Shown here: positions 1 through 7,865 of the stretch, one piece after another
How the letters are laid out: each line of letters opens with the position of its first letter
Numbering within the stretch: position 1 is the stretch's first letter
Assembly (NCBI GenBank): GCA_910583815.1
Contig: CAJTZB010000059.1
Span: forward strand, 1-12,650
Direction: 5' to 3'
Origin: an uncultured Lachnospiraceae bacterium
Lineage (GTDB): Bacteria; Bacillota; Clostridia; Lachnospirales; Lachnospiraceae
DNA: 12,650 bases
Notes under the pieces: generated by a model
Databases searched by the model: none
What the model was told of the DNA's origin: nothing
Seen by the model: the letters and a program-made list of their open reading frames with translations, nothing else
Translations under genes and position numbers: made by a program

Positions 1-1
1 A

Positions 2-592
2 GAAGGGGCAGACCGGGTGCCGGCAGGAGAGATACTTCCGTTTGCGGATGTGGCAGACAGACTCCATGTGAGGATGCACGAATGGACGATACGCACTGCG
101 ATACTAAAGGAACATGGCATCCGGCTCTCGGAACGTTCCTTCTATGTGGACATGCAGTATATTCTGTTTCCGGTGCCGTGGATTCGTACGGTCTGTATTT
201 TAGATGAGACAGTGTATCGGTACCGTCTTGGCAGCGAGGCGCAGAGCGTATCAATAAAAAGCATGCAGAAAAACAGGGGGCAGCACAGGGCGGTGCTGCG
301 TTCGCTTACGGGATTCTATAAAGAAAGAGAAGCCCAAAGAGACAGCGCAGGAGTCCTTGCCTACCTGGCATGCGGCATTGCAAAAATGGAGGCGAATCAG
401 GTACAGACAATACTCAGCCTCCCGATAGGGAAAAAAGCAAAAGCAGAGCTGATAGAAACGGAAAGGGAGCTAAAGAAGGACTGCCCTGCCGCATACAAGG
501 CAAATAAGAAGAAAAGCATATGGCTGCTTAGAAAAAGCAGGTATGTGTTATACCCGGCAGCAGCTTTGGCGTGGAGAATAGTAAAAAGATAA
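2..592 (+). CDS. Family-2 glycosyltransferase, C-terminal part (5' truncated by window edge)
   Basis: The reading frame is open from the first bases of the window, so this is the last 196 residues of a longer protein. The ATG codons inside it are not credible starts. The fragment looks like the rear half of a GT2 (GT-A fold) transferase of the kind found in capsule and wall-polysaccharide loci. It has a segment reading RSFYVDMQYILFP, which matches the conserved acidic/aromatic stretch after the sugar-binding part, then a YRYRLG...QSVS motif typical of these enzymes, and then a helical, lysine-rich tail ending in a hydrophobic, basic stretch that could touch the membrane. The catalytic DxD region lies upstream of the window. 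The next gene starts 29 bases later, so the two are probably co-transcribed. Base composition is visibly more GC-rich than in the following genes. The sugar specificity cannot be read from this part. Confidence 0.8.
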   Translation, partial: EGADRVPAGEILPFADVADRLHVRMHEWTIRTAILKEHGIRLSERSFYVDMQYILFPVPWIRTVCILDETVYRYRLGSEAQSVSIKSMQKNRGQHRAVLRSLTGFYKEREAQRDSAGVLAYLACGIAKMEANQVQTILSLPIGKKAKAELIETERELKKDCPAAYKANKKKSIWLLRKSRYVLYPAAALAWRIVKR

Positions 593-605
593 AAGTTATA
601 TAAAA

Positions 606-615
606 GGGAGGGGGA
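606..615 (+). promoter_or_regulatory. Ribosome binding site of the GlfT2-like/GT52-like fusion gene
   Basis: A purine-rich GGGAGGGGGA run ends six bases before the ATG at 622. It supports that start. The 29-base gap before the gene holds nothing else: no hairpin and no recognisable promoter. Confidence 0.7.
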
Positions 616-621
616 CAGAAG

Positions 622-3303
622 ATGATCTTGCAGAAGCTGATATTTCAGAAAGAAGAAATGCCGGAAGCAAAAGAACTATATTATCATTCATCTGCTGAAC
701 CTCAGATTTCTGATGCCGGGATGCATATCCCTGCCGGAAACAGCGTGCGCTTTGACACTTATTTTAATGCCTTTATTTCTAAGGCATGGGCACAATACAC
801 AAACATAAAGAAGGTATCTGTCCGTATCTTAATCAGCGGAAAGGGCAGTGCGAGACTATGGGGAGACAGAGAAGAACCTCTTATAGAGCAGGATTTTTTG
901 GGTGAGCAGGAACTGGAGTTTTTATTGGATTTGAGTGAAAGCCCCTATGCTTATCTTGAAATATATGCGGCAGAAGCTGTTGTGCTGCTTAGCGGAAGCA
1001 TTGCCGCTGCTGGTGAGACGGAAAAGGCGGACTTGATAACGAAGGAAGTCAGGCTGGCGCTTGTTATCTGCACCTATAACCGCAGATGGGACATTACAAA
1101 AAATGTGCGTCTGTTAAAGCAGCATAATAGTGCTATAGAAGGCGAGAAGGCTCCGTTGGAAGAGATTTATGTTATAGATAATGCATGCAATTTGGACAGT
1201 TCCGAAATAGAAGGGGAACATGTTCGGCTGATTCCAAACCAAAATACCGGAGGGGCAGGAGGCTTCACAAGAGGCCTAAAAGAAGCCATAAAGAAAAAAG
1301 AACTGACACACATCATCTTAATGGATGATGATGTATGTATTGAATTTGAAGCATTTCGCCGGACAAAAGCATTCCTTTCTTATATAAAACCAGAATATGC
1401 AGAGAACTTCCTTGGCGGGGCAATGTTCCGTACGGATATGCCGTATGTACTTCATGCGGCGGGAGAGGACTGGGCAGATGGGCATATCAGAAATCCATAT
1501 AAAGATATGGATATGAGGAAATTTTTAAATGTAGTGGAGGCATCAGAGTGTATAAAAGAGAAACAGGCTTATGCCGGATGGTGGTACTGCTGCATTCCAA
1601 GAAGCCACGTAGAGAAGAAAGGTTTCCCAATGCCGTTTTTTCTGCATTGTGATGATGTGGAATATGGGCTGAGAAGCAGAAAGCCGCCGATTTATCTGAA
1701 CGGAGTGGCGGTATGGCATGAAGAATTTGAGGATAAACGTGTTTCGGCTATAGAATATTATGATGTGCGAAACAGGCTGATTACCAATGCAATTTATAAA
1801 GAAAACAGGAAGAAAAGGGATGCATTTTATATTTTATGCGAGCGTTTTTATGCAACAGTCTTCCGATACAGATATAAAGATTTTGAGCTGTCGGTTAAGG
1901 CGGCAAAGGATTTTCTGAAAGGCCCGGAATGGCTGGAGTCTGTAGATTCAGAGGAGCTTCATAAGTCATTGGGCAAGTATGGATATATCATGCAGGAAGT
2001 GAAAGAGCTTCCGGAAACACTGAAATATCCGGTGAAAAGCAAGGCAGCTACAATAAGCAGATATTTTTTTCCCGCATCAGGAAAAGAAACATTAAGGATG
2101 GGTGCACCAGTGAGTGCATATGCAGGAAAGAAAAATGTTTTATTGGTAGAACTAAAAGGAAGAAAAGGCTTTCTGGCAGAAAAGTCCTGGAAGGAAACAT
2201 GGAAATGCGTAGGGAAACTTTTTCATATTTTGGCTGTTTTGTTCTTCCGTTATGAAAAAGCAAGGCAAACATGGGAGAATAGCAGAAAGAATTGTGAGAT
2301 AGGAACAGATAAGGTTATTTATATATGCAGTACGTACTATCATGTCTACATCTCAATATTGAAAGTATGGAAATTAAATCAGAAGGCAGATATTTTTTTA
2401 TGCGATGATATAGAAGGCTATGAGGATTTAGCAAAGAAATTGGAAAAAGAAAAAATCTTCAACCATATATATTGCTATGTCAGAAAAGGGGAAAACCCAA
2501 ACCGTCCGCACGGATATTTGCCGATTTTTCTTACCGGACATAAAAAGAGCGCGGCATGGATAGGAAAGGATATTGCGACAGATTTGAAAAAGTATTCTTT
2601 GGTTTATATTTTTCATGATGGAATAGAACTTGGCAGATATTTGATGGATATAAAAAAAGAGTATTATCTGCTGGAGGATGCAAAAGATTTCTTTAAAATT
2701 GTGGAACGAACCCCTTCTTCCTCATGTCTGGAAAAGAAAAACCTCAAGTACCGGCTTCGCTATATTTTAAATTATGGATATTTCTGGTTTGGACAAAACA
2801 GGTGGTGCAAAGGTATTGAAGTAAATGACAGAGAAGGGATTGTGCTTCCTCAAAGAAAAATATCTGTTTGCAGGAAAGATGCGCTACAGGCAGAAGTGAC
2901 ACAGGAGCAAAAAGAAAAGATATTTTCTGTTTTCCTTCCTGAATTTTTAAAGGAAGAATTTAAAACCGATAAGGTATTGATTTTGACACAGCCGCTTTAC
3001 AGGGATGGTTATGTGGAGAGCGAAGCAATACAGAAAAAAATATATGAAGACATTATAGAAAAAGAATTAAGCCAGGGGTATCAGGTGGTCTTAAAACCTC
3101 ATCCAAGGGATACGACAGAGTATGATGTGGCACAGAAAGATGGAATCGTCTTGCCGAAAGAATTCCCGGCAGAAATATTAAATTATGGCGAAGGAATCTG
3201 TTTTCAGAAAGCGGTTGCAGTTTCTTCTACTGCAGTTTTTGGATTATGTTGTGTAAAAGAAAAAATATTGCTTGGCGAGAAGGTGTTGGATCGTTATGTG
3301 TAA
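622..3303 (+). CDS. Fusion glycosyltransferase: GlfT2-like GT2 plus GT52/polysialyltransferase-like GT-B domain
   Basis: This 893-residue cytoplasmic protein contains two complete transferases. Residues 1-140 form a beta-rich N-terminal domain like that of galactofuranosyltransferase GlfT2. Residues 145-400 are the GT-A core: VICTYNR near 148, NTGGAGGFTRG near 208-218, the metal-binding DDD at 235-237, the acceptor-site pair D344-D345 within HCDDVEYGLR, and H366 in WHEEF, each at the place expected from GlfT2. A helical tail runs to about residue 558. Residues 562-893 start with a STYYH strand typical of CMP-sialic-acid-using GT-B enzymes. They then carry an HDG (665-667) resembling the D/E-D/E-G motif, an HP motif KPHPRD (825-830), and an S-S-T motif (868-870). 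The family assignment for the first half is firm. Galactofuranose as its donor sugar is only a possibility, since no UDP-galactopyranose mutase is seen here. The second half is assigned by motifs and overall pattern, and its donor is inferred. Confidence 0.85.
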   Translation: MILQKLIFQKEEMPEAKELYYHSSAEPQISDAGMHIPAGNSVRFDTYFNAFISKAWAQYTNIKKVSVRILISGKGSARLWGDREEPLIEQDFLGEQELEFLLDLSESPYAYLEIYAAEAVVLLSGSIAAAGETEKADLITKEVRLALVICTYNRRWDITKNVRLLKQHNSAIEGEKAPLEEIYVIDNACNLDSSEIEGEHVRLIPNQNTGGAGGFTRGLKEAIKKKELTHIILMDDDVCIEFEAFRRTKAFLSYIKPEYAENFLGGAMFRTDMPYVLHAAGEDWADGHIRNPYKDMDMRKFLNVVEASECIKEKQAYAGWWYCCIPRSHVEKKGFPMPFFLHCDDVEYGLRSRKPPIYLNGVAVWHEEFEDKRVSAIEYYDVRNRLITNAIYKENRKKRDAFYILCERFYATVFRYRYKDFELSVKAAKDFLKGPEWLESVDSEELHKSLGKYGYIMQEVKELPETLKYPVKSKAATISRYFFPASGKETLRMGAPVSAYAGKKNVLLVELKGRKGFLAEKSWKETWKCVGKLFHILAVLFFRYEKARQTWENSRKNCEIGTDKVIYICSTYYHVYISILKVWKLNQKADIFLCDDIEGYEDLAKKLEKEKIFNHIYCYVRKGENPNRPHGYLPIFLTGHKKSAAWIGKDIATDLKKYSLVYIFHDGIELGRYLMDIKKEYYLLEDAKDFFKIVERTPSSSCLEKKNLKYRLRYILNYGYFWFGQNRWCKGIEVNDREGIVLPQRKISVCRKDALQAEVTQEQKEKIFSVFLPEFLKEEFKTDKVLILTQPLYRDGYVESEAIQKKIYEDIIEKELSQGYQVVLKPHPRDTTEYDVAQKDGIVLPKEFPAEILNYGEGICFQKAVAVSSTAVFGLCCVKEKILLGEKVLDRYV

Positions 3304-4954
3304 TCAGGAAAAAGAAGACTGTACCAGACCGCTTGTGAGTGTAATTGTGCCAATATTTAATGTGGAAAACCAAATAGAAATATGTTTGGATTCTTTGCAA
3401 AGGCAGACGATGAAAAGGATAGAATGCATTCTGTTGGATGACGGAAGTACAGACCGCAGCGGAACAATTGCCAAACAGTATGCAGAAAGATTTCCTGACC
3501 GTTTTTCATTTTACAGCCATAAGAATATGGGCTTAAGCAGAACCAGAAACAGAGGGATTTCTTTAGCAAAAGGAAACTATATCGGCTTTGTGGACTCTGA
3601 TGATTATGTAGAAGATGCCACATATGAAAGGCTGTATAAAAGAGCAGTAAAGGAACAGGCAGAGGTTGTTTATGCGCCTTTTTACATCGAAGATGCATTA
3701 GGAAACGGAAGTGTTGTAGGAAAAATCAAGGGCAAAAACATCAAAGAAGAAATGATAGAAGGCGGTACGGTTTCCTTCTGCAACAAGCTGTTTCAAAAAG
3801 AACTGTTAATAGAAAATGGAGAAATACCGGATATATGGTTTGAAGATTTTGCTTATGTAATTCCGCTTTTAACAAAGTGCAGAAAACCGGCTTATGTTTC
3901 AACGGCATTGTACCATTATATAAAACGCGAAGATTCTATTATGGGGCAGAGAAGAAATAGGCGTAGTTTAGAAATGCTTAAAGCATGGAATTTGGCGCTA
4001 GAAAACAGCCTGCCGCAATACAGGGACAGTATCCGTATCAATATTTTAAAAAGAATTCCTGAACTGACAAAGCATTATTTCCTTTATCAGAAAAGCTTTA
4101 TAGACGCAGCGTGGCAGTATGCGTCAGAGTTAGAACAGGAATCTGTCCGGAAACTGTCAGGAGGACTGCTTGTATGGATTGAAAGAGAACATGAATTGTA
4201 TGCAAAAGGAATTGCAAGTCGTGTTTTTGTGAATGGGTTTGGAAAAGGTGAGAATGAGATACAACAGAAGGAAACAGAATGTCAGACATTGTTTTTAGAT
4301 AAGACAGAGATAGTCGTGCTTAATGAATCTACTTGTGAGTGGGCAATGAGGGACGCTGATCTGTGCCAGTGGTATCATGAGAAGCAGTATGCACGTTTGG
4401 CAAAATACTGTGCGTTGCAATATATGTCCAGACAAGGCGGAGTTTATATAGGTGACTTTGTTGAGGTTACCGGCTGTTTTGACTATTTAAGAAAATATCA
4501 AGGGGCCTGGGCGATGCTGGATGAGGAAACTATGTCAGAAGAAATTTTTGCAGCTGCACCAGAAAGCACGATCCTAAAACAAGCGCTTGTACAATGCCGG
4601 CTTTCAGAGAAATGGGGGGAGCAGATGGCAGATATATTGATGGCAAAAAGCGATAAGGAAGTTAGGCCGGGAATAAAAAAAAGCAGGGAAAATGAATTGT
4701 GCCTGTCACCGGAAGTAACTGTTTTTGATATAGGGACACAGGAAAACATATGCGTCAGGGTTACAGAGAATGGTTATATAAAAGATGGACAAAAGCAATT
4801 GGAACTAAGAGAAGCATTGAGGAAGATAAATGCTGAGAAATGGAAACAGGAGATTTTAAAACTCAGGAAAGAAAAGAAAGAACTGTTGGATTCCACTTCA
4901 TGGCGAGTGACAAAATGGCTTCGTAAAGGGGCAGCTTTTATAAAAAACATATGA
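3296..4954 (+). CDS. Family-2 glycosyltransferase with degenerate GT32-like second domain
   Basis: Start chosen at ATG 3296, which overlaps the previous stop by eight bases; an in-frame TTG at 3272 would add eight unlike residues. This gives 552 residues. Residues 12-215 are a GT-A core with the classical SVIVPIFN opening, DDGSTD at 48-53, the metal-binding DSDD at 100-103, and the catalytic-base region WFED at 181-184, so it should be active. Residues about 308-450 look like a GT32 (OCH1/TcdA-type) domain. FVNGFG corresponds to the family's HYCWFG opening, and YCALQYMSRQGGVYIGDF corresponds to the LKLLYEYGGIYLDTD block. The DxD metal motif is replaced by G-D-F (386-388), so this half is probably not catalytic. 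The end has a charged helix and a STSWRVTKWLR motif shared with the next gene. The nucleotide sugar used is unknown. It probably adds one sugar of the polysaccharide repeat. Confidence 0.85.
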   Translation: MCNQEKEDCTRPLVSVIVPIFNVENQIEICLDSLQRQTMKRIECILLDDGSTDRSGTIAKQYAERFPDRFSFYSHKNMGLSRTRNRGISLAKGNYIGFVDSDDYVEDATYERLYKRAVKEQAEVVYAPFYIEDALGNGSVVGKIKGKNIKEEMIEGGTVSFCNKLFQKELLIENGEIPDIWFEDFAYVIPLLTKCRKPAYVSTALYHYIKREDSIMGQRRNRRSLEMLKAWNLALENSLPQYRDSIRINILKRIPELTKHYFLYQKSFIDAAWQYASELEQESVRKLSGGLLVWIEREHELYAKGIASRVFVNGFGKGENEIQQKETECQTLFLDKTEIVVLNESTCEWAMRDADLCQWYHEKQYARLAKYCALQYMSRQGGVYIGDFVEVTGCFDYLRKYQGAWAMLDEETMSEEIFAAAPESTILKQALVQCRLSEKWGEQMADILMAKSDKEVRPGIKKSRENELCLSPEVTVFDIGTQENICVRVTENGYIKDGQKQLELREALRKINAEKWKQEILKLRKEKKELLDSTSWRVTKWLRKGAAFIKNI

Positions 4955-4961
4955 GGTGAGA
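4953..4961 (+). promoter_or_regulatory. Ribosome binding site overlapping upstream stop codon
   Basis: GAGGTGAGA overlaps the TGA (4952-4954) of the preceding gene and ends four bases before ATG 4966. The two genes are therefore likely translationally coupled. Confidence 0.6.
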
Positions 4962-4965
4962 GAAT

Positions 4966-7830
4966 ATGCCAAAAGTATCAGTGATAGTTCCTGTATATAA
5001 TACAGAAATCTATTTAAAGAAGTGCTTGGACTCCTTGGTAAATCAGACATTAAAAGAGATTGAAATTATTGTCGTAAATGATGGAAGCCCGGATGAGTCG
5101 CAAAAAATTATAGATGTTTATACAAAAGAATATCCTCAGAAAGTAAAGGCATTTATAAAAGAAAATGGTGGACTGAGCGATGCAAGAAATTACGGCATGG
5201 CACATTCCTCCGGGGAATATATTGGCTTTGTTGACTCGGATGATTATGTCGAAGAAGACATGTTTGAACTGTTATATAAAAAAGCGGTCAGAGACAGATG
5301 TGATATGGTAGACAGCTCATATTTTATTGAAACAGAGACTTCATCAAAAGTAGTTGGGCGTTTACCGGAACATTTAAAGAAGGGGGACTATATACAGAAA
5401 TTTACCGTATGCTTTTGTACAAAACTTGTACACCGCAGCATACTGGAAGGTATTGGGGACATCCCGAAGATATGGCATGAGGATGTTGCATATATGCCGG
5501 TAGTTGCGTCATATGCAAAGAAAATCGGTTTTGTAGATAAACCGTTATATCATTACTATACAAGAGAAGGCTCCATATCAAACAGCTTTTTTGACAATAA
5601 AGTAAGGGATATGGTCAAGGCGGCAGATTTTGCAGTTCATATGTGCAATCCGGAATATAAAGTAGAAGTAACCGTACTGTTATTTAAGCTTTTGGATAGG
5701 AATGTATCGCATCGCTGGGTTTATGCAGGTGATTTCATTGAAAAGATAAGGGAATGGGAAGAGTTTGCATATAGTTCCGGATTGACAAAGAGGTATCCGG
5801 AACTGGCAAAAGGCCTGCAGAAGTATTGGGACCTGACGGAAGGCTCCGTTCCCAAACTGTTTTATATCAATGGGTTTGGCAGTGAAGAACACAAAGAACA
5901 GAAGGAAATGCTGTCAGAACGTGGCTTTTACGACGGAGGAACGGTTGTTGTTCTGGATGAAAGCAACTGCAATGTTCTGCAGCCAAAGATAGCAAGGTAT
6001 TATGAAGAAGGAGATTACCAGCTTATAGCATCCTATTTTGCACTTCAAAGGATTGTAGAAGGTGGCGGGATTTATATTAGCAGCCATATGCAGGTGGATG
6101 TGCCGATGAATTCACTGCTTCCATACGATGCGTTTTTTGTATATGCAGGAAAGGAAATGTTTTCAGATGAGCTGTTTGGAGGGAAGAAAGGAAGCCCATC
6201 TCTTTCTGCTATGTTGGAACGAGCAGAGTCTGCTCTGGAACGAGGAGAAAGACCGGAACTGGGGAAGATAGCCGCGGCATGTTTGGATGAATTATATGGG
6301 ATTCCATTTGACGGATGTACAAGGCTGTTAGAAGATAAGATAGCTTTGCTGCGTCCGGAAGCAGCTTATTGGTATTCGGAGAAGTTGGATAAAATGGGGA
6401 AAAATGCGATGCATTTCTGCCATTATCAAGACGATGCTAAGCAAGATATGGTTTCTGTGCCGCGTTCTGTTTTTGAATACCATTTTGAGAAAAGCATAGA
6501 TTCTTTTTTAAGTAAAACAGAGAGATGGAGACTGATAAAGGATAGAAAGACTCTTCAAAATCAGATTTCTGAATATGAGAATTCTACCATATGGAAAATG
6601 ACAAAACCATTGAGAAAGCTGCTTGATGAAGCAAAAAGAATAAAGAGAAAGATATATCCGGAGCTGAAGGCTGACTATAGGGAAGTAATAAAAACCAGAA
6701 GGCAGATGCAAGAGCAATATGCATTTCCTAAAAACTTGCTGGAAGAGTACTCCACGAAGGACTGCATAGAGGATTACAGTGTCCTGATTCAATTTAAAAA
6801 TAAATTGGAAGCTGCCGGTTATCAGACAAATTGTCCGTTATATACGGCCGATCCGGGTTCCTATTACGGAATCCAAAACGATATGCTAAGTTACGCTGGG
6901 ATTCCGCCTGAAAAAGAGAAGATAAAAGACTATGCATTGATTGAGCATGGTGCACATTTTCAAAATATAGCTCCATTTGGCGGAGAAGGAAAGAGGCGAT
7001 ATACGGGCTATATTACGCTTGGAGATTTCAGAAAGAAGTTTTTACAGGAGAAATACCGTCTTCCGGTGTATACGGTAGGGCCATATATTGCGTACGCAGA
7101 ACAATATTATGATGAAGAACTCCTGAAAAAAAAGAAGGAAGAATGGGGGAGGACACTGCTGATTTTTTATGCACATAACCATGAGTGGCTTCATAAAGTC
7201 TATGAAGACAATGATTTTATCCGCTTTATAAAAGAACAGCAGTCTCAATTTGATACACTGGCACTCTGCTGCTATTGGGCAGATTTGGAGGAAGATTATG
7301 TGCATGCTTTTGAGGAGATGGGAGTAAAAATTGTTACTTCCGGATTCCGTTCAGACTGTAATTTTATGAGACGGCAAAAGAGCCTCTTAACATTGGCAGA
7401 TGCGGTATTGACAAATGATATAGGTTCCCATGTCGGATATTCTATTTATATGAACAAGCCTCTCACGTATTATGAAACGAAAGTTACAGAGCAGGAGAGC
7501 AGGGAACGGCTTACAGATAAAGCAGTGTGGCTGATTGAAAAAAATAAGAAAGAAATTGCAAAGTGTTTTTTGCCAAAAGAAGGAAAACTGCATGAGAAAA
7601 TAACATTGCAGCAAAAGGAAGTCTGCATGTTCTATTTTGGATTGGAATATGTCAGGACACCAGAAGAAATGAAAGCAATTTTTTCATTGGCGCGTGAAAT
7701 TTACGAAAAGAGCGATAAACATATCGGCAGTTATGGAAAAGCGGCAGAAACATTAAGGAAAATGCTGAAAGCAAGCAAAGACGAAGAGGGCAAGACAAAG
7801 GGATATATCTTGGACGAGTCTTTGAAGTAA
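4966..7830 (+). CDS. Three-domain glycosyltransferase: GT2 + degenerate GT32-like + unknown GT-B-like C-terminal domain
   Basis: A 954-residue protein. Residues 1-205 are a GT2 core with VSVIVPVYN, NDGSPDE at 38-44, DSDD at 90-93 and HEDVAY at 171-176, all intact. Residues about 296-490 match the second domain of the previous gene: PKLFYINGFG parallels the GT32 PKIIHYCWFG opening, and EGGGIYISSH parallels its DxD block, but the acidic pair is replaced by S-S-H (372-374), so catalysis there is doubtful. A basic coiled linker follows (525-590, including STIWKMTKPLR). Residues about 596-954 are a third domain with HGAHF (661-665), FYAHNHEW (734-741) and a LTNDIGSHVGYSIYMNKP stretch (815-832). 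This pattern resembles GT-B-type capsule enzymes in which a late glycine/serine loop holds the nucleotide phosphate. I do not recognise a named family. The first two domains are clear paralogues of the upstream gene, suggesting duplication. Likely role: one or two cytoplasmic steps in polysaccharide assembly. Confidence 0.82.
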   Translation: MPKVSVIVPVYNTEIYLKKCLDSLVNQTLKEIEIIVVNDGSPDESQKIIDVYTKEYPQKVKAFIKENGGLSDARNYGMAHSSGEYIGFVDSDDYVEEDMFELLYKKAVRDRCDMVDSSYFIETETSSKVVGRLPEHLKKGDYIQKFTVCFCTKLVHRSILEGIGDIPKIWHEDVAYMPVVASYAKKIGFVDKPLYHYYTREGSISNSFFDNKVRDMVKAADFAVHMCNPEYKVEVTVLLFKLLDRNVSHRWVYAGDFIEKIREWEEFAYSSGLTKRYPELAKGLQKYWDLTEGSVPKLFYINGFGSEEHKEQKEMLSERGFYDGGTVVVLDESNCNVLQPKIARYYEEGDYQLIASYFALQRIVEGGGIYISSHMQVDVPMNSLLPYDAFFVYAGKEMFSDELFGGKKGSPSLSAMLERAESALERGERPELGKIAAACLDELYGIPFDGCTRLLEDKIALLRPEAAYWYSEKLDKMGKNAMHFCHYQDDAKQDMVSVPRSVFEYHFEKSIDSFLSKTERWRLIKDRKTLQNQISEYENSTIWKMTKPLRKLLDEAKRIKRKIYPELKADYREVIKTRRQMQEQYAFPKNLLEEYSTKDCIEDYSVLIQFKNKLEAAGYQTNCPLYTADPGSYYGIQNDMLSYAGIPPEKEKIKDYALIEHGAHFQNIAPFGGEGKRRYTGYITLGDFRKKFLQEKYRLPVYTVGPYIAYAEQYYDEELLKKKKEEWGRTLLIFYAHNHEWLHKVYEDNDFIRFIKEQQSQFDTLALCCYWADLEEDYVHAFEEMGVKIVTSGFRSDCNFMRRQKSLLTLADAVLTNDIGSHVGYSIYMNKPLTYYETKVTEQESRERLTDKAVWLIEKNKKEIAKCFLPKEGKLHEKITLQQKEVCMFYFGLEYVRTPEEMKAIFSLAREIYEKSDKHIGSYGKAAETLRKMLKASKDEEGKTKGYILDESLK

Positions 7831-7847
7831 TCGCATTATAGTTGGGT

Positions 7848-7855
7848 AAGGAGGG
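7848..7855 (+). promoter_or_regulatory. Ribosome binding site that fixes the aldolase gene start
   Basis: A strong AAGGAGGG sits ten bases before ATG 7866. It argues against the in-frame TTG at 7842, which lies upstream of it, and against the out-of-frame ATG at 7856. The 35-base gap after the previous stop contains only this signal. Confidence 0.8.
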
Positions 7856-7865
7856 ATGCAGAGGT

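Noticed and set aside
593..621. Promoter or terminator at the first gene junction
   Set aside because: Only a ribosome site is visible; TTATATAAAA resembles a -10 box, but no matching -35 or hairpin is present.
2048..2616. Several antisense open frames of 60-75 codons, with similar ones across the window (for example 3357-3698, 7981-8334, 12243-12589)
   Set aside because: They lie opposite well-supported genes, lack ribosome sites, and their rich Phe/Leu/Ser/His content is what the complement of Lys/Glu-rich coding DNA gives.
6213..6250. Short tandem repeat TGGAACGAG(C/G)AGA and a 7-base inverted repeat GAGCAGA-G-TCTGCTC
   Set aside because: Falls inside a coding region, encodes LERAESALERGER in a helix, has no T-tract, and is too short to call a terminator or mobile-element end.
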